Below are positions 1 to 10,933 of a DNA stretch of 64,000 nucleotides, piece by piece. A program made the translations under genes and the position numbers. The notes beneath the pieces were generated by a model that ran no database searches, was not told the DNA's origin, and worked only from the letters and a program-made list of their open reading frames with translations. Position 1 is the first letter of the stretch. Each line of letters begins with the position of its first letter. The stretch is from Liriodendron chinense (taxonomy: Eukaryota; Streptophyta; Magnoliopsida; Magnoliales; Magnoliaceae): positions 1,850,196-1,914,195 of the forward strand of contig ML058586.1 of the NCBI GenBank assembly GCA_003013855.2. The letters run 5' to 3'.

Positions 1-240
1 TACAGCGTGAGTGTGGGGGTGCATAAAAAAAGTATAATAGATTTAAAGCTTAAGATGGGGTGTTGTGTACTTTGGTACGGGTGTCGTGTACTTTGGTACC
101 TCTCTCATCGAACGTTGAAAGGTTGGGGGGGGGGGGGCGTAATGTTCATTATTTTCGTAGTTATTGTTTTTTACTATTATCCCAACAGTTAAGATGTAGA
201 TACACTTCGAATGAACTAGATGTATGTTCTTTCGTATGAC
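1..240. other. No gene recognised; A+T-rich spacer
   Basis: Nothing convincingly coding is seen. The stretch has a short G run near 124-137 and two adjacent near-identical phrases around 66-100 (tgtgtactttggtac type). It leads into the degenerate tandem array that begins at about 240. Confidence 0.4.
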
Positions 241-530
241 GTATGATGTTTTTTCATCCGAAAGTGGCTGCTTAAAAGGGTCACTGATTTTCCCTCGGTA
301 GCGGTTTTCATGTGAAAAGGGCTGTCTATTTTTATTCGGCAGCCTTTTTCGAATGTGCATATGAAAAGGACTGCCGAGAAGTTTTCATGTGAAAAGAGCC
401 ATCGATTTTCCTTCAGTAGCCCTTTTCGAACGTGTAACGAAGACGGTAAAGACACACGTTGGAAAAGAGCCGCTGATTTTCTTTCGAAAGCCCTTTTCGA
501 AGGTGTAACGAGAGCGGTATGAAAGGGTGG
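240..530. repeat. Degenerate tandem array, TTTTCATGTGAAAAG-type units
   Basis: Phrases such as TTTTCATGTGAAAAG, GATTTTCCTTC and AGCCCTTTTCGAA recur several times with a spacing of several tens of bases, some in inverted arrangement. Short overlapping ORFs here are readings of the repeat. The array may belong to the same large element as the arrays up to 7.4 kb. Confidence 0.55.
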
Positions 531-547
531 TAAAAAACACGTTCTAA

Positions 548-1059
548 AAGAGCCTGGCTGAAGGGAACCGTCGCTAGAAGGATACTTTTCACGGCAGCTA
601 AAAGGGTGTCGTCACCAAAAGTATCCTCTTCTGACGGATGAAAGGGAGCCGTTGCCTAAAAGTATATTTTTCACAGCGGCCGAAAGGGAGTCGTCGCCAA
701 ACGTTTCCTCTTCCCGACAGTTGAATTTTTTTTGTGCAACCATTTTAGATGGATGTAAAAGGAGCCGTCGCCAAGAGTATACATTTCTCAATGGATGCAA
801 AGGAACTCATCGCCAAAAGTATACATTTCCTAGCGATTGGAAGAGAGTCGTCGTCAAAAGTATACGTTTCATAGCAGTTGAAGGGGGGTCGTCACCAATA
901 GTATATGTTTTTGAAAACGAGCTGTCACCAAAAATATACTTTTCATGGTGGCTGAAAGGAAGTTGCAGGGAAAAGCTTGCACATTGCTCCCGCCATACTT
1001 TCCCGCCATTTATGTGTGCAAGTATTTCGTGGCGGCTAAAAGGGAGTTGTCGGTAAAAG
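548..1059. repeat. Minisatellite array, left part (interrupted by Copia element)
   Basis: Diverged units of roughly 40-46 bp follow the pattern GGCTGAAAGGGAGTCGTCGCC then AAAAGTATACTTTTC. The same unit resumes after 6313, so the Copia element at 1060-6312 inserted into this array. The last bases, AAAAG (1055-1059), are the left target-site duplication. Confidence 0.75.
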
Positions 1060-1688
1060 TGTTGAGTGTGGAGCCAAGTCACACAAGACATGGTCAGGCG
1101 CCCGAACGGTCTGATGACCGGGTGCCCAATATTCATGTGGTTTGAGACAATTAGTCTCTGGACTGTTCTGTGAATGGTCGGGCGCCCGACGATCAAAGTG
1201 ACCGAGTGCCCGATAATGGTTTGATTTATGCTATTTCTCGCTGGACGTTTTTGGTAATGGGCGGGCACCCGACCCAATATGACCGGACGCCCGATCGGCT
1301 GCAAGCTTAAGTGCGGGGTTTGATATTTTTAGTTGTAATTTTCGATTTTATTATATAAAGGGGTGTAATCCGGGATTAGGTTATGAGATTAGGGTTTCTA
1401 TACGTTCAAGGTGAAAAAGAGGCGAGATGATTAGCAAAAGGGCCATCTCTGTGCATGGGAGCATAGGAGAAGGTCAGTATATTGCTTGTAACTTCGTTCT
1501 TCTTGATAGTGGAGTTTTGCACCGTGGTTTTTTACCCTTATTGGGGTTTTTCCACATAAATTCTGTCTTGTGGATTGTTGGTTTATGTGAATTCTACTTG
1601 TAGTTATTATTTCTTCCTGTTTATCGTTTGTGGTTAAGACCGAAGATTGAATTTCAGTTCACCGACGTTGTTGGCGTGCTGCGCAACA
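1060..1688 (+). repeat. 5' LTR of the Copia element
   Basis: It begins TGTTGAGTGTGG and ends GCGCAACA, giving the usual TG...CA ends. It carries six variants of the palindrome GGGCGCCCGA, a TATA-like stretch (TTATTATATAAAG, about 1347-1360) and a following region suited to a transcription start. Several palindrome copies carry C-to-T or G-to-A changes. Confidence 0.92.
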
Positions 1689-1690
1689 AC

Positions 1691-1702
1691 TGGTGTCAGA
1701 GC
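1691..1702 (+). promoter_or_regulatory. Retrotransposon primer-binding site
   Basis: TGGTGTCAGAGC lies two bases after the 5' LTR and differs at one position from the plant initiator-methionine tRNA complement TGGTATCAGAGC. This is where reverse transcription is normally primed. Confidence 0.85.
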
Positions 1703-1727
1703 TATTGGTTTAGTTCAAGTGGGAGTG

Positions 1728-2435
1728 ATGGTGGAAGAAGGGAAAACTACAATTGAGAAGTTTGATGGTTCAAACTTTGCTTTCTGGAAGATGCAGATAG
1801 AGGATTATCTGTATTAGAAGGACCTCTACATTCCTCTAGGAGCAAAAGAGAAGAAACCAGAAAAGATGACAGATGATGAATGGGCTTTAGTGGATCTAAA
1901 GGCTTTAGGAATGATCCGACTCTCTTTATCTAAGAGCGTTGCCTTCAATATATTCAAAGTAAAGACCATAAAAGAATTAATGTAGGCTTTGATTACGATA
2001 TATGAGAAACCATCGGTATCCAATAAGGTTCATCTTATGAAACGGTTATTCAACATGAAGATGTCAGATGGTAGGAGCGTGGCTGAACATCTAAACGAGT
2101 TCAATACAGTTACGAGCCAATTGGAATCTGTTGGCATCACTTTTGATGATGAGGTCAGGGCACTATTGATCTTGTCCAGTTTGCCAGACAGTTGGGATGG
2201 TTTGGTGATTGCCGTGAGCAATTCCTCAGCGTCTACAAAGTTGAAATTCAATGATGTGGCCGGTCTAATTCTAAGCGAAGAATCTAGAAGGAAGGCATCG
2301 GGAGCTTTAGGGAATTCAGGGAATGCTCTAAATATTGAAGGAAGAGGAAGATCTTCGAACAAAGGAGGCAATAAACACGATCGTTCTAAGTCGAAGAATA
2401 AGTCCAAGGGACCGAAAGACAAGGACGGGTGTTGA
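1728..2435 (+). pseudogene. Copia gag (capsid) region with internal stops
   Basis: The frame opened by ATG 1728 reads through a UBN2/gag-type capsid domain (motifs IEKFDGSNF, YEKPSVSNKVHL, VAEHLNEFNT, LPDSW) and a basic linker into a CCHC zinc knuckle. In-frame stops at 1815-1817 (TAG), 1983-1985 (TAG) and 2433-2435 (TGA) break it. The third replaces the residue between the first two cysteines of the knuckle. All three are single C-to-T or G-to-A steps from likely sense codons, which fits decay of methylated cytosines. Confidence 0.85.
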
Positions 2436-3850
2436 CATTGCGGGAAGAAGGGGCACATGAAGCGTGATTGTAGGGCACTTAAGAAACAAGAAGAAAGCTC
2501 TCAAGGTGGGAAGGATTCAGTGAATCTATCTGAGGAGAGTAACACAGAGGCGTTGATCTTGTCTCTTGATGTGCGGAATGAGTCTTGGATTATAGACTTG
2601 GGTACTTCATTTCATGCAACTTCGTCAAAAGAAGTTCTTCGTGATTATGTGTCAGGTGACTTTGGAAGAGTCTACCTGGGTGATGATGAACTATACAGTA
2701 TTGTTAGCAAGGGGGACGTTCACTTAAGTCAGAAAGACAGAACAGTCTTGAAGTTGAAGGATGTCAGACATGTACCGAGTTTGAGACGGAATTTGATCTC
2801 AGTGGGGCAGTTGGCCGATACCGAATATGTGACGACATTCACGAGTGATGCATGGAAGGTCACAAAAGGTGCCTTAGTAATATCTCGAGGCAAGAAGGAA
2901 GGTACCTTGTACGTGACTTCCGGATCGTATAGTTCACTCGCAGTCGCATCAACTGGAGTGAACGGGTAGTTATGACATCAGAGGTTAAGACCTATGAGTG
3001 AGAAAGGAATGAAAGTGCTATTGTTAAAGGGGAAGCTACCAGGGTTGAAGGCAATCGATCTGAAATTCTGCGAGGATTGCGTGTATGACAAGCAGAAAAG
3101 AGTAAGCTTCAAAAGACAGGACGCGCTCCAAAGACACATCTATTGGAGCTTGTACACACTGATATGTGGGGACCGACACAGGTATCATCTCTTCGTGGTT
3201 CACGTTATTTTGTTTCTTTCATTGATGATGTTAGTAGACAATTGTGGGTTTATTTCTTAAAGCACAAATCGAATGTGTTTGATGTATTTAAGAAATTGAA
3301 GGTTATGGTAGAAAATGAGACAAGTAAAACTGTAAAGTGTCTCAGATCGGATAATGGGGGAGAGTATTGTGATAAGATGTTTGAGGAGTATCGTGCAGTA
3401 AATGGGATCAAACATCAGAAAACGATTCCAGGAACACCGCAACAGATACGGTGTGACTGAGCGCATTAATAGGACCATCCTTGAGCGCGCTAGGAGCATG
3501 AGGCTACATGCAGGGTTGTCCAAGACCTTTTGGGCAGATGCTGTGAATACTGTCGTATATCTCATAAATAGAAGTCCCTCAGCACCATTGGATGGTGGGC
3601 TACTAGAAGAAACGTGGACTGAAAAAGAGGTGAACCTTGCATATCTCAGAGTGTTTGGTTGCACTTCTTATGTTTACATTGATGCAGAGCACAGAAACAA
3701 GCTGGATGCGAAGTCCAGAAGGTGCAGGTTTATAGGCCACGGGCAGAATGATTTTGGCTACCAGTTTTAGGATACTGAGAACCGAAAAATTATCAGAAGC
3801 AAGGACGTAGTCTTCAATGAAAAAGTGATGCATAAGGACTACTTACAGTA
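2436..3850 (+). pseudogene. Copia protease and integrase region, broken
   Basis: The frame continues through the zinc-knuckle end (HCGKKGHMKRDC) to a retropepsin whose active-site motif reads DLG instead of DSG (2595-2603), so the protease is likely inactive. A stop at 2967-2969 precedes the GAG-pre-integrase segment. The integrase core follows, with first Asp in HTDMWGP, second Asp in RSDNGGEY, and the Glu in TERINRT, but a one-base insertion near 3448 splits the second Asp from the Glu. A further stop lies at about 3768-3770. Confidence 0.88.
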
Positions 3851-4091
3851 AAAATAAAATAAGGTCGATGAGAAGAAATTTGTAGAGTTGGAAGAGTTAC
3901 CGAACACGGGTGTTACAGTGCCATAGGATGAGCATGCACAGGAGCATAATGAGGCAAAGCGGCAAACACCGATTGTGAGGAGGTCTACTTGGGAGAGGAG
4001 ACCCAAGGTTTAATACTCACCCTCCTTACATTATCTACTGCTGACAGATAATGATGAGCCAGAGTGTTTTGAAGAGGCGCTATGGTCAGAT

Positions 4092-5606
4092 ATGCGGGTT
4101 AAGTGGGAGCAAGCCATGGATGATGAGATGGACTCTCTTGAGTTTAATCGTACATGGGAGCTAGTCATTATACATAAGGGTAAGAAAGCTCTTCATAACA
4201 AGTGGGTTTATAGATTGAAGGAGGAACACGATGGTTCGAAGCGGTACAAGGCTAGATTGGTTGTAAAAGGGTTCCAACAAAAGACAAGTATCGACTTCAC
4301 TGAAATATTTTCACCAGTGGTGAAGATATCTACGATTCGCATGGTCTTAAGGATAGTGGCTACAGAGGACTTGCATCTAGAGCAGCTAGATGTTAAGATA
4401 GCCTTTCTAAATGGAGAGCTTGAAGAAGAGATATATATGCATCAACTGACATGATACGTGACACCAAGAAAGGAGAACAAGGTGTGTAGACTGAAGAAGA
4501 GTCTATATGGCCTGAAGCAGGCCCTAAGGTAGTGGTACAAGAAGTTTGACAGTTTCATGTTGGGAAACGGGTACAGGAGATGTCATGCAGACCACTGTTG
4601 TTACTTGAAGAAGTTTGATACGTCGTACATCATCCTTCTTCTTTATGTTGATGATATGCTTGTGGCCGGATCAAGCATGAAGGACATCTTAGATATCAAA
4701 AGACAACTGTCTAAAGAGTTTGTCATGAAGAATTTAGGATCTACAAAACAAATCCTAGGCATGAGGATAAAGCATGACAAGGAAAATAAGAAGCTAGTTT
4801 TGTCACAGGCAGAGTACATAGCCAAGGTACTTGATCGATTCAGCATGGGAGGTGTTAAGTCGGTTATCACTCCATTCACCAACCACTTCAAGCTTTCTAA
4901 GGAGCAATGGGCTAAAACGCAGGAGGAACGGGACTACATGGCTAAAGTCCCTTATGCGTCAGCTATGTGGAGCCTCATGTATACTATGGTTAGCACGAGG
5001 CCAGATATTGCTCAAGCAGTGAGAGTTGTTAGTAGGTTTATGAACAACCCTGGGAAGGAACATTGGGAAGTTGTGAAGTGGATCCTCAGATACCTAGTAA
5101 GTACCGTGGATGTAGGGCTGTGTTATGGAGGATCAGAAATCAAGCTACAAGGCTACGTTGACTCATATTTGGCAGGGGATATCGACAGCAGAAAGAGTAC
5201 TACAGGGTATGTCTTTACCTTGGGTAGTGCTACAGTCAGTTGGATTTATCAGTTACAAAAGATAGTATCTATCAGTACAACGGAAGCCGAATATGTTGTA
5301 GCTACAGAAGTGTGTAAGGAGATGGTGTGGATGTAATGTTTTATGGAAGAGTTAGGGAAGAAGCAAATAGATTGCAAGTTGTACAGTGACAGTTAGAGTG
5401 TAATACACTTGGCTAAGGATTCAGCCTTTCATTCAAGGGCCAAGCATATTGACATCATATATCACTTTATACGTTCGTTATTGGAAGATGGATCAATTGC
5501 TTTTGAGAAGATCTATACAAGTGAGAATCCTGCAGATATGTTGACTAAGGCGGTCACACGAGAGAAGCTGAAGCTCTATTCAGCTTTGATTGGTCTTCAA
5601 GCTTGA
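4092..5606 (+). pseudogene. Copia reverse transcriptase and RNase H region, broken
   Basis: The reverse transcriptase is recognised by KWVYRLKEE, YKARLVVKGF, LDVKIAFLNGELEE and the catalytic YVDDMLVAG (about 4644-4670). RNase H follows with SRKSTTGYVF and STTEAEYV, and the tail ends SENPADMLTKAV before a stop at 5604-5606. Stops near 4452, 4530, 5334 and 5394 interrupt the frame. The motif order and the YVDD box are typical of Ty1/Copia. Confidence 0.9.
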
Positions 5607-5667
5607 AGACTGGGAGGTGGTGCACTCCGGATGTAGAAGACGAACGATCATGTGGTGATGTGTCTCC

Positions 5668-5678
5668 AAGTGGGAGAT
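5668..5678 (+). promoter_or_regulatory. Polypurine tract of the Copia element
   Basis: AAGTGGGAGAT lies directly before the 3' LTR and matches the usual Copia plus-strand priming site. Confidence 0.8.
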
Positions 5679-6312
5679 TGTTTAAGTGTGGAGCCAAGTC
5701 ACACAAGACATGGTCGGGCGCCCGGACGGTCTGATGATCGGGCGCGCCCGATATTCATGTGGTTTGAGATAATTAGTATTTGGACTGTTCTGTGAATGGT
5801 CGGGCGCTCGACGGTCAAAGTGACCGGGCGCCCAATAATGGTCTGATTTATGCTATTTCTCGCTGGACGTTTTTTATAATGGGTGGGCGCCTGACCCAGT
5901 ATGACTGGGCGCCCGACCGGCAGCGAGCTTAAGTGCGGGATTTCTTATTTTGAGTTGTAATTTTCGATTTTATTATATAAAGGGGTGTAATCCGGGATTA
6001 GGCTATGAGATTAGAGTTTCTATACGTCCAAGGTGAAAAAGAGGCGAGAGGATTGGCAAAAGGGCCATCTCTGTGCATGGGAGCATAGGAGAAGGTAAGT
6101 GTATTGCTTGTAACTTCGTTCTTCTTGATAGTGGAGTTTTGCACCGTGGTTTTTTTTACCCTTGTTGGGGTTTTTCGACGTAAATTCTATCTTGTGGATT
6201 GTTGGTTTATGTGAATTCTACTTCTGGTTATTATTTCTTCCTGTTTATCGTTTGTCGTTGAGACTGAAGATTGGATCTCAGTTCACCAGTGTTGTTGGCG
6301 TGCTGCGCAACA
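5679..6312 (+). repeat. 3' LTR of the Copia element
   Basis: It starts TGTTTAAGTGTGG and ends GCGCAACA. It aligns end to end with 1060-1688 with scattered substitutions. Its six GGGCGCCCGA-like palindromes are on the whole better preserved than those of the 5' LTR. The bases after it, AAAAG (6313-6317), are the right target duplication. Confidence 0.92.
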
Positions 6313-6480
6313 AAAAGTATATGTTTTCCGATGGCTGAAAGAGAGTTGTCGCCAAAAGTATACTTTTCCTGATGGCTGAAAGGAGGTCGTCGTCAATAGC
6401 ATAGGTTTCCTAGCGGCTAAAACGGAGCCGTCGTCAAAAGTATCATTGTACGATACATCATAGTTGGGCCTACAAAACTT
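6313..6480. repeat. Minisatellite array, right part
   Basis: Units of the GGCTGAAAGGAGGTCGTCGTC / AAAAGTATACTTTTCC type resume here after the Copia insertion and fade out by about 6450. Confidence 0.72.
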
Positions 6481-6601
6481 TGCCACATCACTTGAAGGGG
6501 TTCTTCCTACTGAAGGGAGTAGCTATTATCCGGGTACACTATAAAGACTTTTTGCTGTGAAATTTTTAGTCACCACTAAAAGCTACCTTTAGTCCTCGAT
6601 T

Positions 6602-6870
6602 GACGATCGAACTGTGCACATTATTGATGATCGCCTGTTCAAACCCCGATCAACGATCGGACGACAAAAAGTGCTGTCGACTATCCGATCAACCTCCAAT
6701 CCTCTATCGAAAGGTGGAAACCACCGTACATCGATCGACGATCGAATGGTGCACATCACTGACGATCATTCGATCGACCTCCCAATCAATGATCAGATGC
6801 CATAAAGTGTTGTCGACCATTCGATAAACCTCCAATCCTCTGTCGAACCGTGGAGACCACCGTACATTGC
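6602..6870. repeat. Two direct repeats of about 135 bp
   Basis: The unit starting GACGATCGAACTGTGCACAT at 6602 recurs as GACGATCGAATGGTGCACAT at 6737. The unit ends also agree (AACCTCCAATCCTCT then ACCACCGTACAT). Each unit contains several GATCGA/TCGATC palindromes. ORFs here are repeat readings. Confidence 0.75.
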
Positions 6871-6899
6871 TTCATCAAGTTCTCGATTGACAATCGGCC

Positions 6900-7345
6900 A
6901 TTGGCCGCCTAGCAAGTGTTTGAATTACCGATGGTGGTCCTAAGCCGCCAGCAAAGGTATGAATTAGCAGCGAATATGAAGTCGTCGACGAAAGTAAGAA
7001 TTGACAGTGGTTACGTAGCCGCCAACAAAGGTAACTATTAGCGGTGGTTTTAAAGCCACAGACAAATGTAAGAATTAGTGGTGGTTTTGAAGCAGTCGAC
7101 AAAGGTAAGAATTAGTAGCGATACGAAGCCGCCGGCAAAAGTTGTACTTATCGACGGTTTGGAACCACCAACGAATGCTAGAATTTGCAGTGGCTTGCAA
7201 GCCGCTGGCAAATAGAGGTGGTTTGAAAGTCGGCGATAAAATGCAAGAATCAGCTATGGTTGGGAACCGCCAGTAAAAGTTGACATTACCGGCTGTTTGG
7301 TGAGCGCTAGCAAACGCTGTCAATTCTAGCGGCTTCATCTGCAGC
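6900..7345. repeat. Degenerate array of about 40-bp units with internal dyads
   Basis: Units follow the pattern GCCGCCGGCAAAGGTAAGAA then TTAGCGGTGGTTT, so each unit carries GCGGTGG/CCGCC inverted pairs. This layout resembles the subterminal repeats of plant CACTA elements. A possible terminus, CACTATAAAGAC, lies at 6537, but no matching opposite end with a 3-bp target duplication was found, so the class is uncertain. Confidence 0.55.
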
Positions 7346-7479
7346 TGCCGGCGATAGATTTCCCCGCGCGATTTTTCCTGGCGACCACTGGCAGCTATCC
7401 ATATTCATTGGCGAAAGGATTAGTGACGGCTAATGTGTCTTTTACTTGCCCTGCACATAGATCTATCTGTGCTTGGGAC

Positions 7480-7906
7480 TATGTAGGGCCCATAGAAATG
7501 TTGGAAGCAAATCGACTCCGTCCATTTGTTCCAAAGACCAGAATAGTACAGGATTCTAAAAATTAGGCAGATCGTGGGCTGTACCACACCAAACAATGGG
7601 GATTGAAAGCTTGGCGGTGACAGAAGATTTGTATCGGGATGATCTATTTGTTCCTGCCGTTTATCTGAGTGGTAACACTTCCATGAAAGGTTTGTGTGGC
7701 ATATAAATATCAAGGTCAGTTGCAGGAAGGTTTCAACGGTGGATGCTGCTGTTCCCACTGTTTTGTTGGTGTGGCCAACCTGAGTTTTGGATCTTCCTGA
7801 CTTTTAGAATCCTGCCCTAGGGTGGTCTTTAAACAGATGGACAGAATGGATTTGTCACGAACATCTCTGTAGACCTCACACAGCCCTGGACATGCAATCC
7901 GCTCCC
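7480..7906. mobile_element. Palindromic Mutator-like MITE, subfamily B (left end decayed)
   Basis: It holds GTAGGGCCCATAGAAATGTT and ACTCCGTCCATTTGTT on the left and the inverted counterparts, including AACAGATGGACAGAATGGA, on the right. The right terminus GCAATCCGCTCCC ends at 7906, and its reverse complement GGGAGCGGATTGC is the terminal motif of well-defined copies. The left terminus is not recognisable. Confidence 0.6.
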
Positions 7907-8450
7907 TACAAAGCATTACACACATCCAAGTATGGAACACATGCACAAGATCTTGTGCCTGAAAATTATAAAACTATATGGGAATGCACAAGATCTTACA
8001 CACATCCTCAAAATTATATAGCTCCATTCCTCAAGTGGTCTATAATGCATTCCTCAAGTGGTCTGTAATGCATGCATGCATGGTAGCATAGTTAAAAACA
8101 AATTTCATTTGGAAGTCCATTTGTTTTGCATGCGTCGTCCAACATGTGTGAAATGACCTGATTTTTAGGCCAGAAGGTCTAAATAGTATGTCTCATCTGT
8201 TGGTTCAGTTCACATGATGATGTGATCTTCTAATTGAAGGGTTAGAATTGTCCAATCGATGCTGAGTTTTTGTATATAGTCCTTTCAAGGTGGGGCCTAC
8301 TTGATGATCGGTTGGGATCTCATATATATCACACATACATCATGGTGGCCCATCATCTCACCAGATGATCCCCAGTGGATAGCCACACACGCTAACAAGC
8401 GTCTCTAGACTCTCTGCAGCTACAAAACTAAGTCCAATCATTACATGAAA
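7907..8450. other. Intergenic, nothing recognised
   Basis: A short direct repeat lies at about 8029-8072 (ATTCCTCAAGTGGTCTRTAATGCAT twice, in parts). No ORF with family resemblance and no clear transposon terminus is seen. Confidence 0.4.
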
Positions 8451-8476
8451 ACGTCACAACGCGGAACGCGCTCCAG

Positions 8477-8953
8477 CCGGGTTGGTCTCGCTCCTGTCAG
8501 GGGATCTGTGGGGCCCACCATGATGTATTTGTTTTATCCACTCCGTCAATACATTTTTTCAGATCATTTTAGGGCATTATTCAAAAAATTAGCCAGATCC
8601 AAGTCTCAAAAAGACCACGCATTTGGAATTGAAATCCAACCATTAAAAAATTCTTGAGAGCTGGAGAAGTTTTGATCAAGCTGATATTTGTGTTTTCCCT
8701 TCATCCATGTCTATTTTATCTTAATCAAAGGTTGGATGGAAAATAAGCATCACGTTGGGCCCTAGGAAGGTTTCAACGGTGGAATTTATAATTACCACTG
8801 CATCCTGTGGTGTGGTCCACTTGAGGGTTAAATATGCCTCCTGTTTTAGCTAATGACGTAAAATTATCTGTCAAAATGGATGGACGGCGTGGATGAAACA
8901 AATACATCACAGAGAGCCCCCACAGATCCCCCGCTAGTACCAACGCAACCCGT
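8477..8953. mobile_element. Palindromic Mutator-like MITE, subfamily A
   Basis: The left arm (GGGATCTGTGGGGCCCACCA, then the CCGTCAATACATT region) is mirrored on the right (GGATGGACGGCGTGGATGAA, then CCCCCACAGATCCCCC). The loop holds the conserved GATATTTGTGTTTTCCCTTC phrase. The outermost bases, CGGGTTG and its complement, also pair. No clear target duplication was found. Confidence 0.65.
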
Positions 8954-9057
8954 CTCCGGACGGACATGAACGACGTGGCAGCGTACACGCCTCCGTTGCC
9001 CCCGACGGTACGGTCACGTGTGGGGTCCACCAATGGGAGGCATCGAGATTTTTTTTT

Positions 9058-9412
9058 GGTACACCCACGAGTTAGATACGCTGGCTACACCGGGTGTAGC
9101 AATGACCCCACCATGATGTATGTGTTGTATCCACGCCGTCCATCCATTTGGCAAGATCATTTTAGGGCTTGGCACAAAAAATGAGACAGAATCCAAAGCT
9201 TAAGCGGCCCTCAATAAGTTTTTAATGGATGGCGTTCAATCCCCATTATTTTCTGTGATGGGTCCACTGGAGCTTTGGATATGCCTCATTTTTGACACGA
9301 TGCCCTAAAATTATCTCACCAAATGGATGGACGGCGTGGATACAACATATACATAATGGTGGGTCACTGCCACACCCGATGTAGCTAGCGTAAGCTAACT
9401 CGTGGGTGTGGC
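9058..9412. mobile_element. Short palindromic MITE with internal deletion
   Basis: About 355 bp. The termini GGTACACCCACGAGTTAG and, inverted, CTAACTCGTGGGTGTGGC match over at least 60 bp, including a GCTACACCGGGTGTAGC-type segment. The central loop found in longer copies is missing. The flanks are T-rich and A-rich, so the target duplication cannot be judged. Confidence 0.65.
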
Positions 9413-9699
9413 AAAAATTTTATCGGCGGCATTATCAGTGCACAGTCCATGTGGCAGCTGCGTAGTGGTCCATGTCCCATTCAAAGCAATTGAAGAGGTG
9501 GGCCCCACATTAGGGGAGTCAAAATAAAAAATAAAGGTTTGGGTTGGATGGCTTTGAGTGGCCCTGGGTCTGGCCACGGAGTCACGCTTGTGTCCAATCT
9601 CTCCCTATTCAGTTCTGTCCTCTTATCTCCCAAGACAGGATGAGGTGAACCCACCCCTTTGGATTTCTATGCACTTTTGGCCCTTCACTTAGATATCCC

Positions 9700-9829
9700 T
9701 GGATAACACCTGTTCCTCCAACCCTTCCCATAAAACCCAAATATCTCACCTCTCTTTACTGCACTCTTCCCTTTGTTTCTTCCTCTCCTTTCCACATTCC
9801 ATTTCCTACAACTTGGAAGGAGGAAAAAA
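9700..9829 (+). promoter_or_regulatory. Putative core promoter and 5' UTR of the A_thal_3526 gene
   Basis: Upstream of ATG 9830 lie a GATAA I-box-like element (in CTGGATAACACC, near 9700), a CATAAAA TATA-like box near 9730 and CAAATATCTC, one base from the evening element AAAATATCT, near 9747. A C+T-rich leader follows. Such elements suit light or clock control, but this rests on motif resemblance only. Confidence 0.4.
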
Positions 9830-10711
9830 ATGTATAATGACTACCATCTTCCTTGTTTGTGTTGTCATCCGCAGAGCTACATCAGGATGGTAAGTAGAAT
9901 TTTGTGCATACATGTGTGTGTGTGTAGAGGTTTCATGTACACATAGGTGCGAGCATGGCACGTTGGTATAGGATCTAATTCATTCATGGGGGAATACCAT
10001 TAGGTAGATGCATGCTCTCGCCCACGAATGAGATTGGTCCACAAGTGAAGCGAGCCGTGATTTTTGAACAATTGGATTGCGTAGAAGACTTGGGTGAGGC
10101 TGAAGTTATCTCACCCATCGAGCTTATTCTAACATTGTGGCCCACTTGATGAATTGATATGATTTATTTCTGGGTTAGAACATCTATAATTAAGGACAGA
10201 CCTACCTGATGGACGACTACGGTAACACACATTTGGGCTTAGTAGAGCTAATATATATGTATGTGTGTGTGTGTATAGGTATTCATTATTTGGACATGGC
10301 TTCATTCGCCATGAGGTCCCTTTTTTTAATCATAGACCACTCTTAAATGAATAGGATTGTCTCCACTCTTAAATGGTTAGGATTGTCTGATCATTATGAG
10401 TTTAGGTCTTTGACCCTTTCACGGGTCTCCCTGATGTGGATGAATTGATATGGTTAGGATCATATACACAGATGGGACATGTATATGCTGCATGTAAGTT
10501 TGTATGCACAGAGACCCACATGGAATTCTTGTTTTCTGTTTTCAATGAGAAACTATTCATCATTTGATCAAGTAATCAAGGAATCCTTTGGTTGGTGCAT
10601 GAATTGCAGGTGCAACACTTGATAGAGAGATGCTTACTCCTGCGCATGAGCCGAGATGATTGCATCGAAGCGCTAGCAGAGCACGCGAGCATCCGACCGC
10701 TCGTCACACTT

Positions 10712-10762
<51 letters not shown>

Positions 10763-10896
10763 TTTTTTGGTCTTACTGAAGTTAGTTTTGCAGTGTGGAG
10801 GGGACTACTCAAAGAGAACAGAGGCTTTTTTCAAGCTTATTTCCATGCACTTTCCACAAGGCCTTTCGCTTGTAAGCCCACAAGCTTTACTCAGTT

Positions 10897-10933
<37 letters not shown>

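Larger units (their letters stand above)
1060..6312 (+). mobile_element. Complete but decayed Ty1/Copia LTR retrotransposon
   Basis: A 5,253-bp element with paired LTRs (1060-1688 and 5679-6312) and a perfect 5-bp target duplication AAAAG (1055-1059 and 6313-6317). A primer-binding site close to the initiator-Met tRNA complement, TGGTGTCAGAGC, lies at 1691-1702. A polypurine tract AAGTGGGAGA precedes the 3' LTR. The internal order is gag, protease, integrase, reverse transcriptase, RNase H, which defines Copia rather than Gypsy. Many stops and at least two frameshifts interrupt the reading frame, so it cannot encode its own proteins. The LTRs still align along their whole length but differ by many substitutions, so it is not a recent insertion. 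Confidence 0.95.

Noticed and set aside
807..1304. A 165-codon minus-strand ORF at the left end
   Set aside because: It runs across the border between a minisatellite and a Copia LTR.
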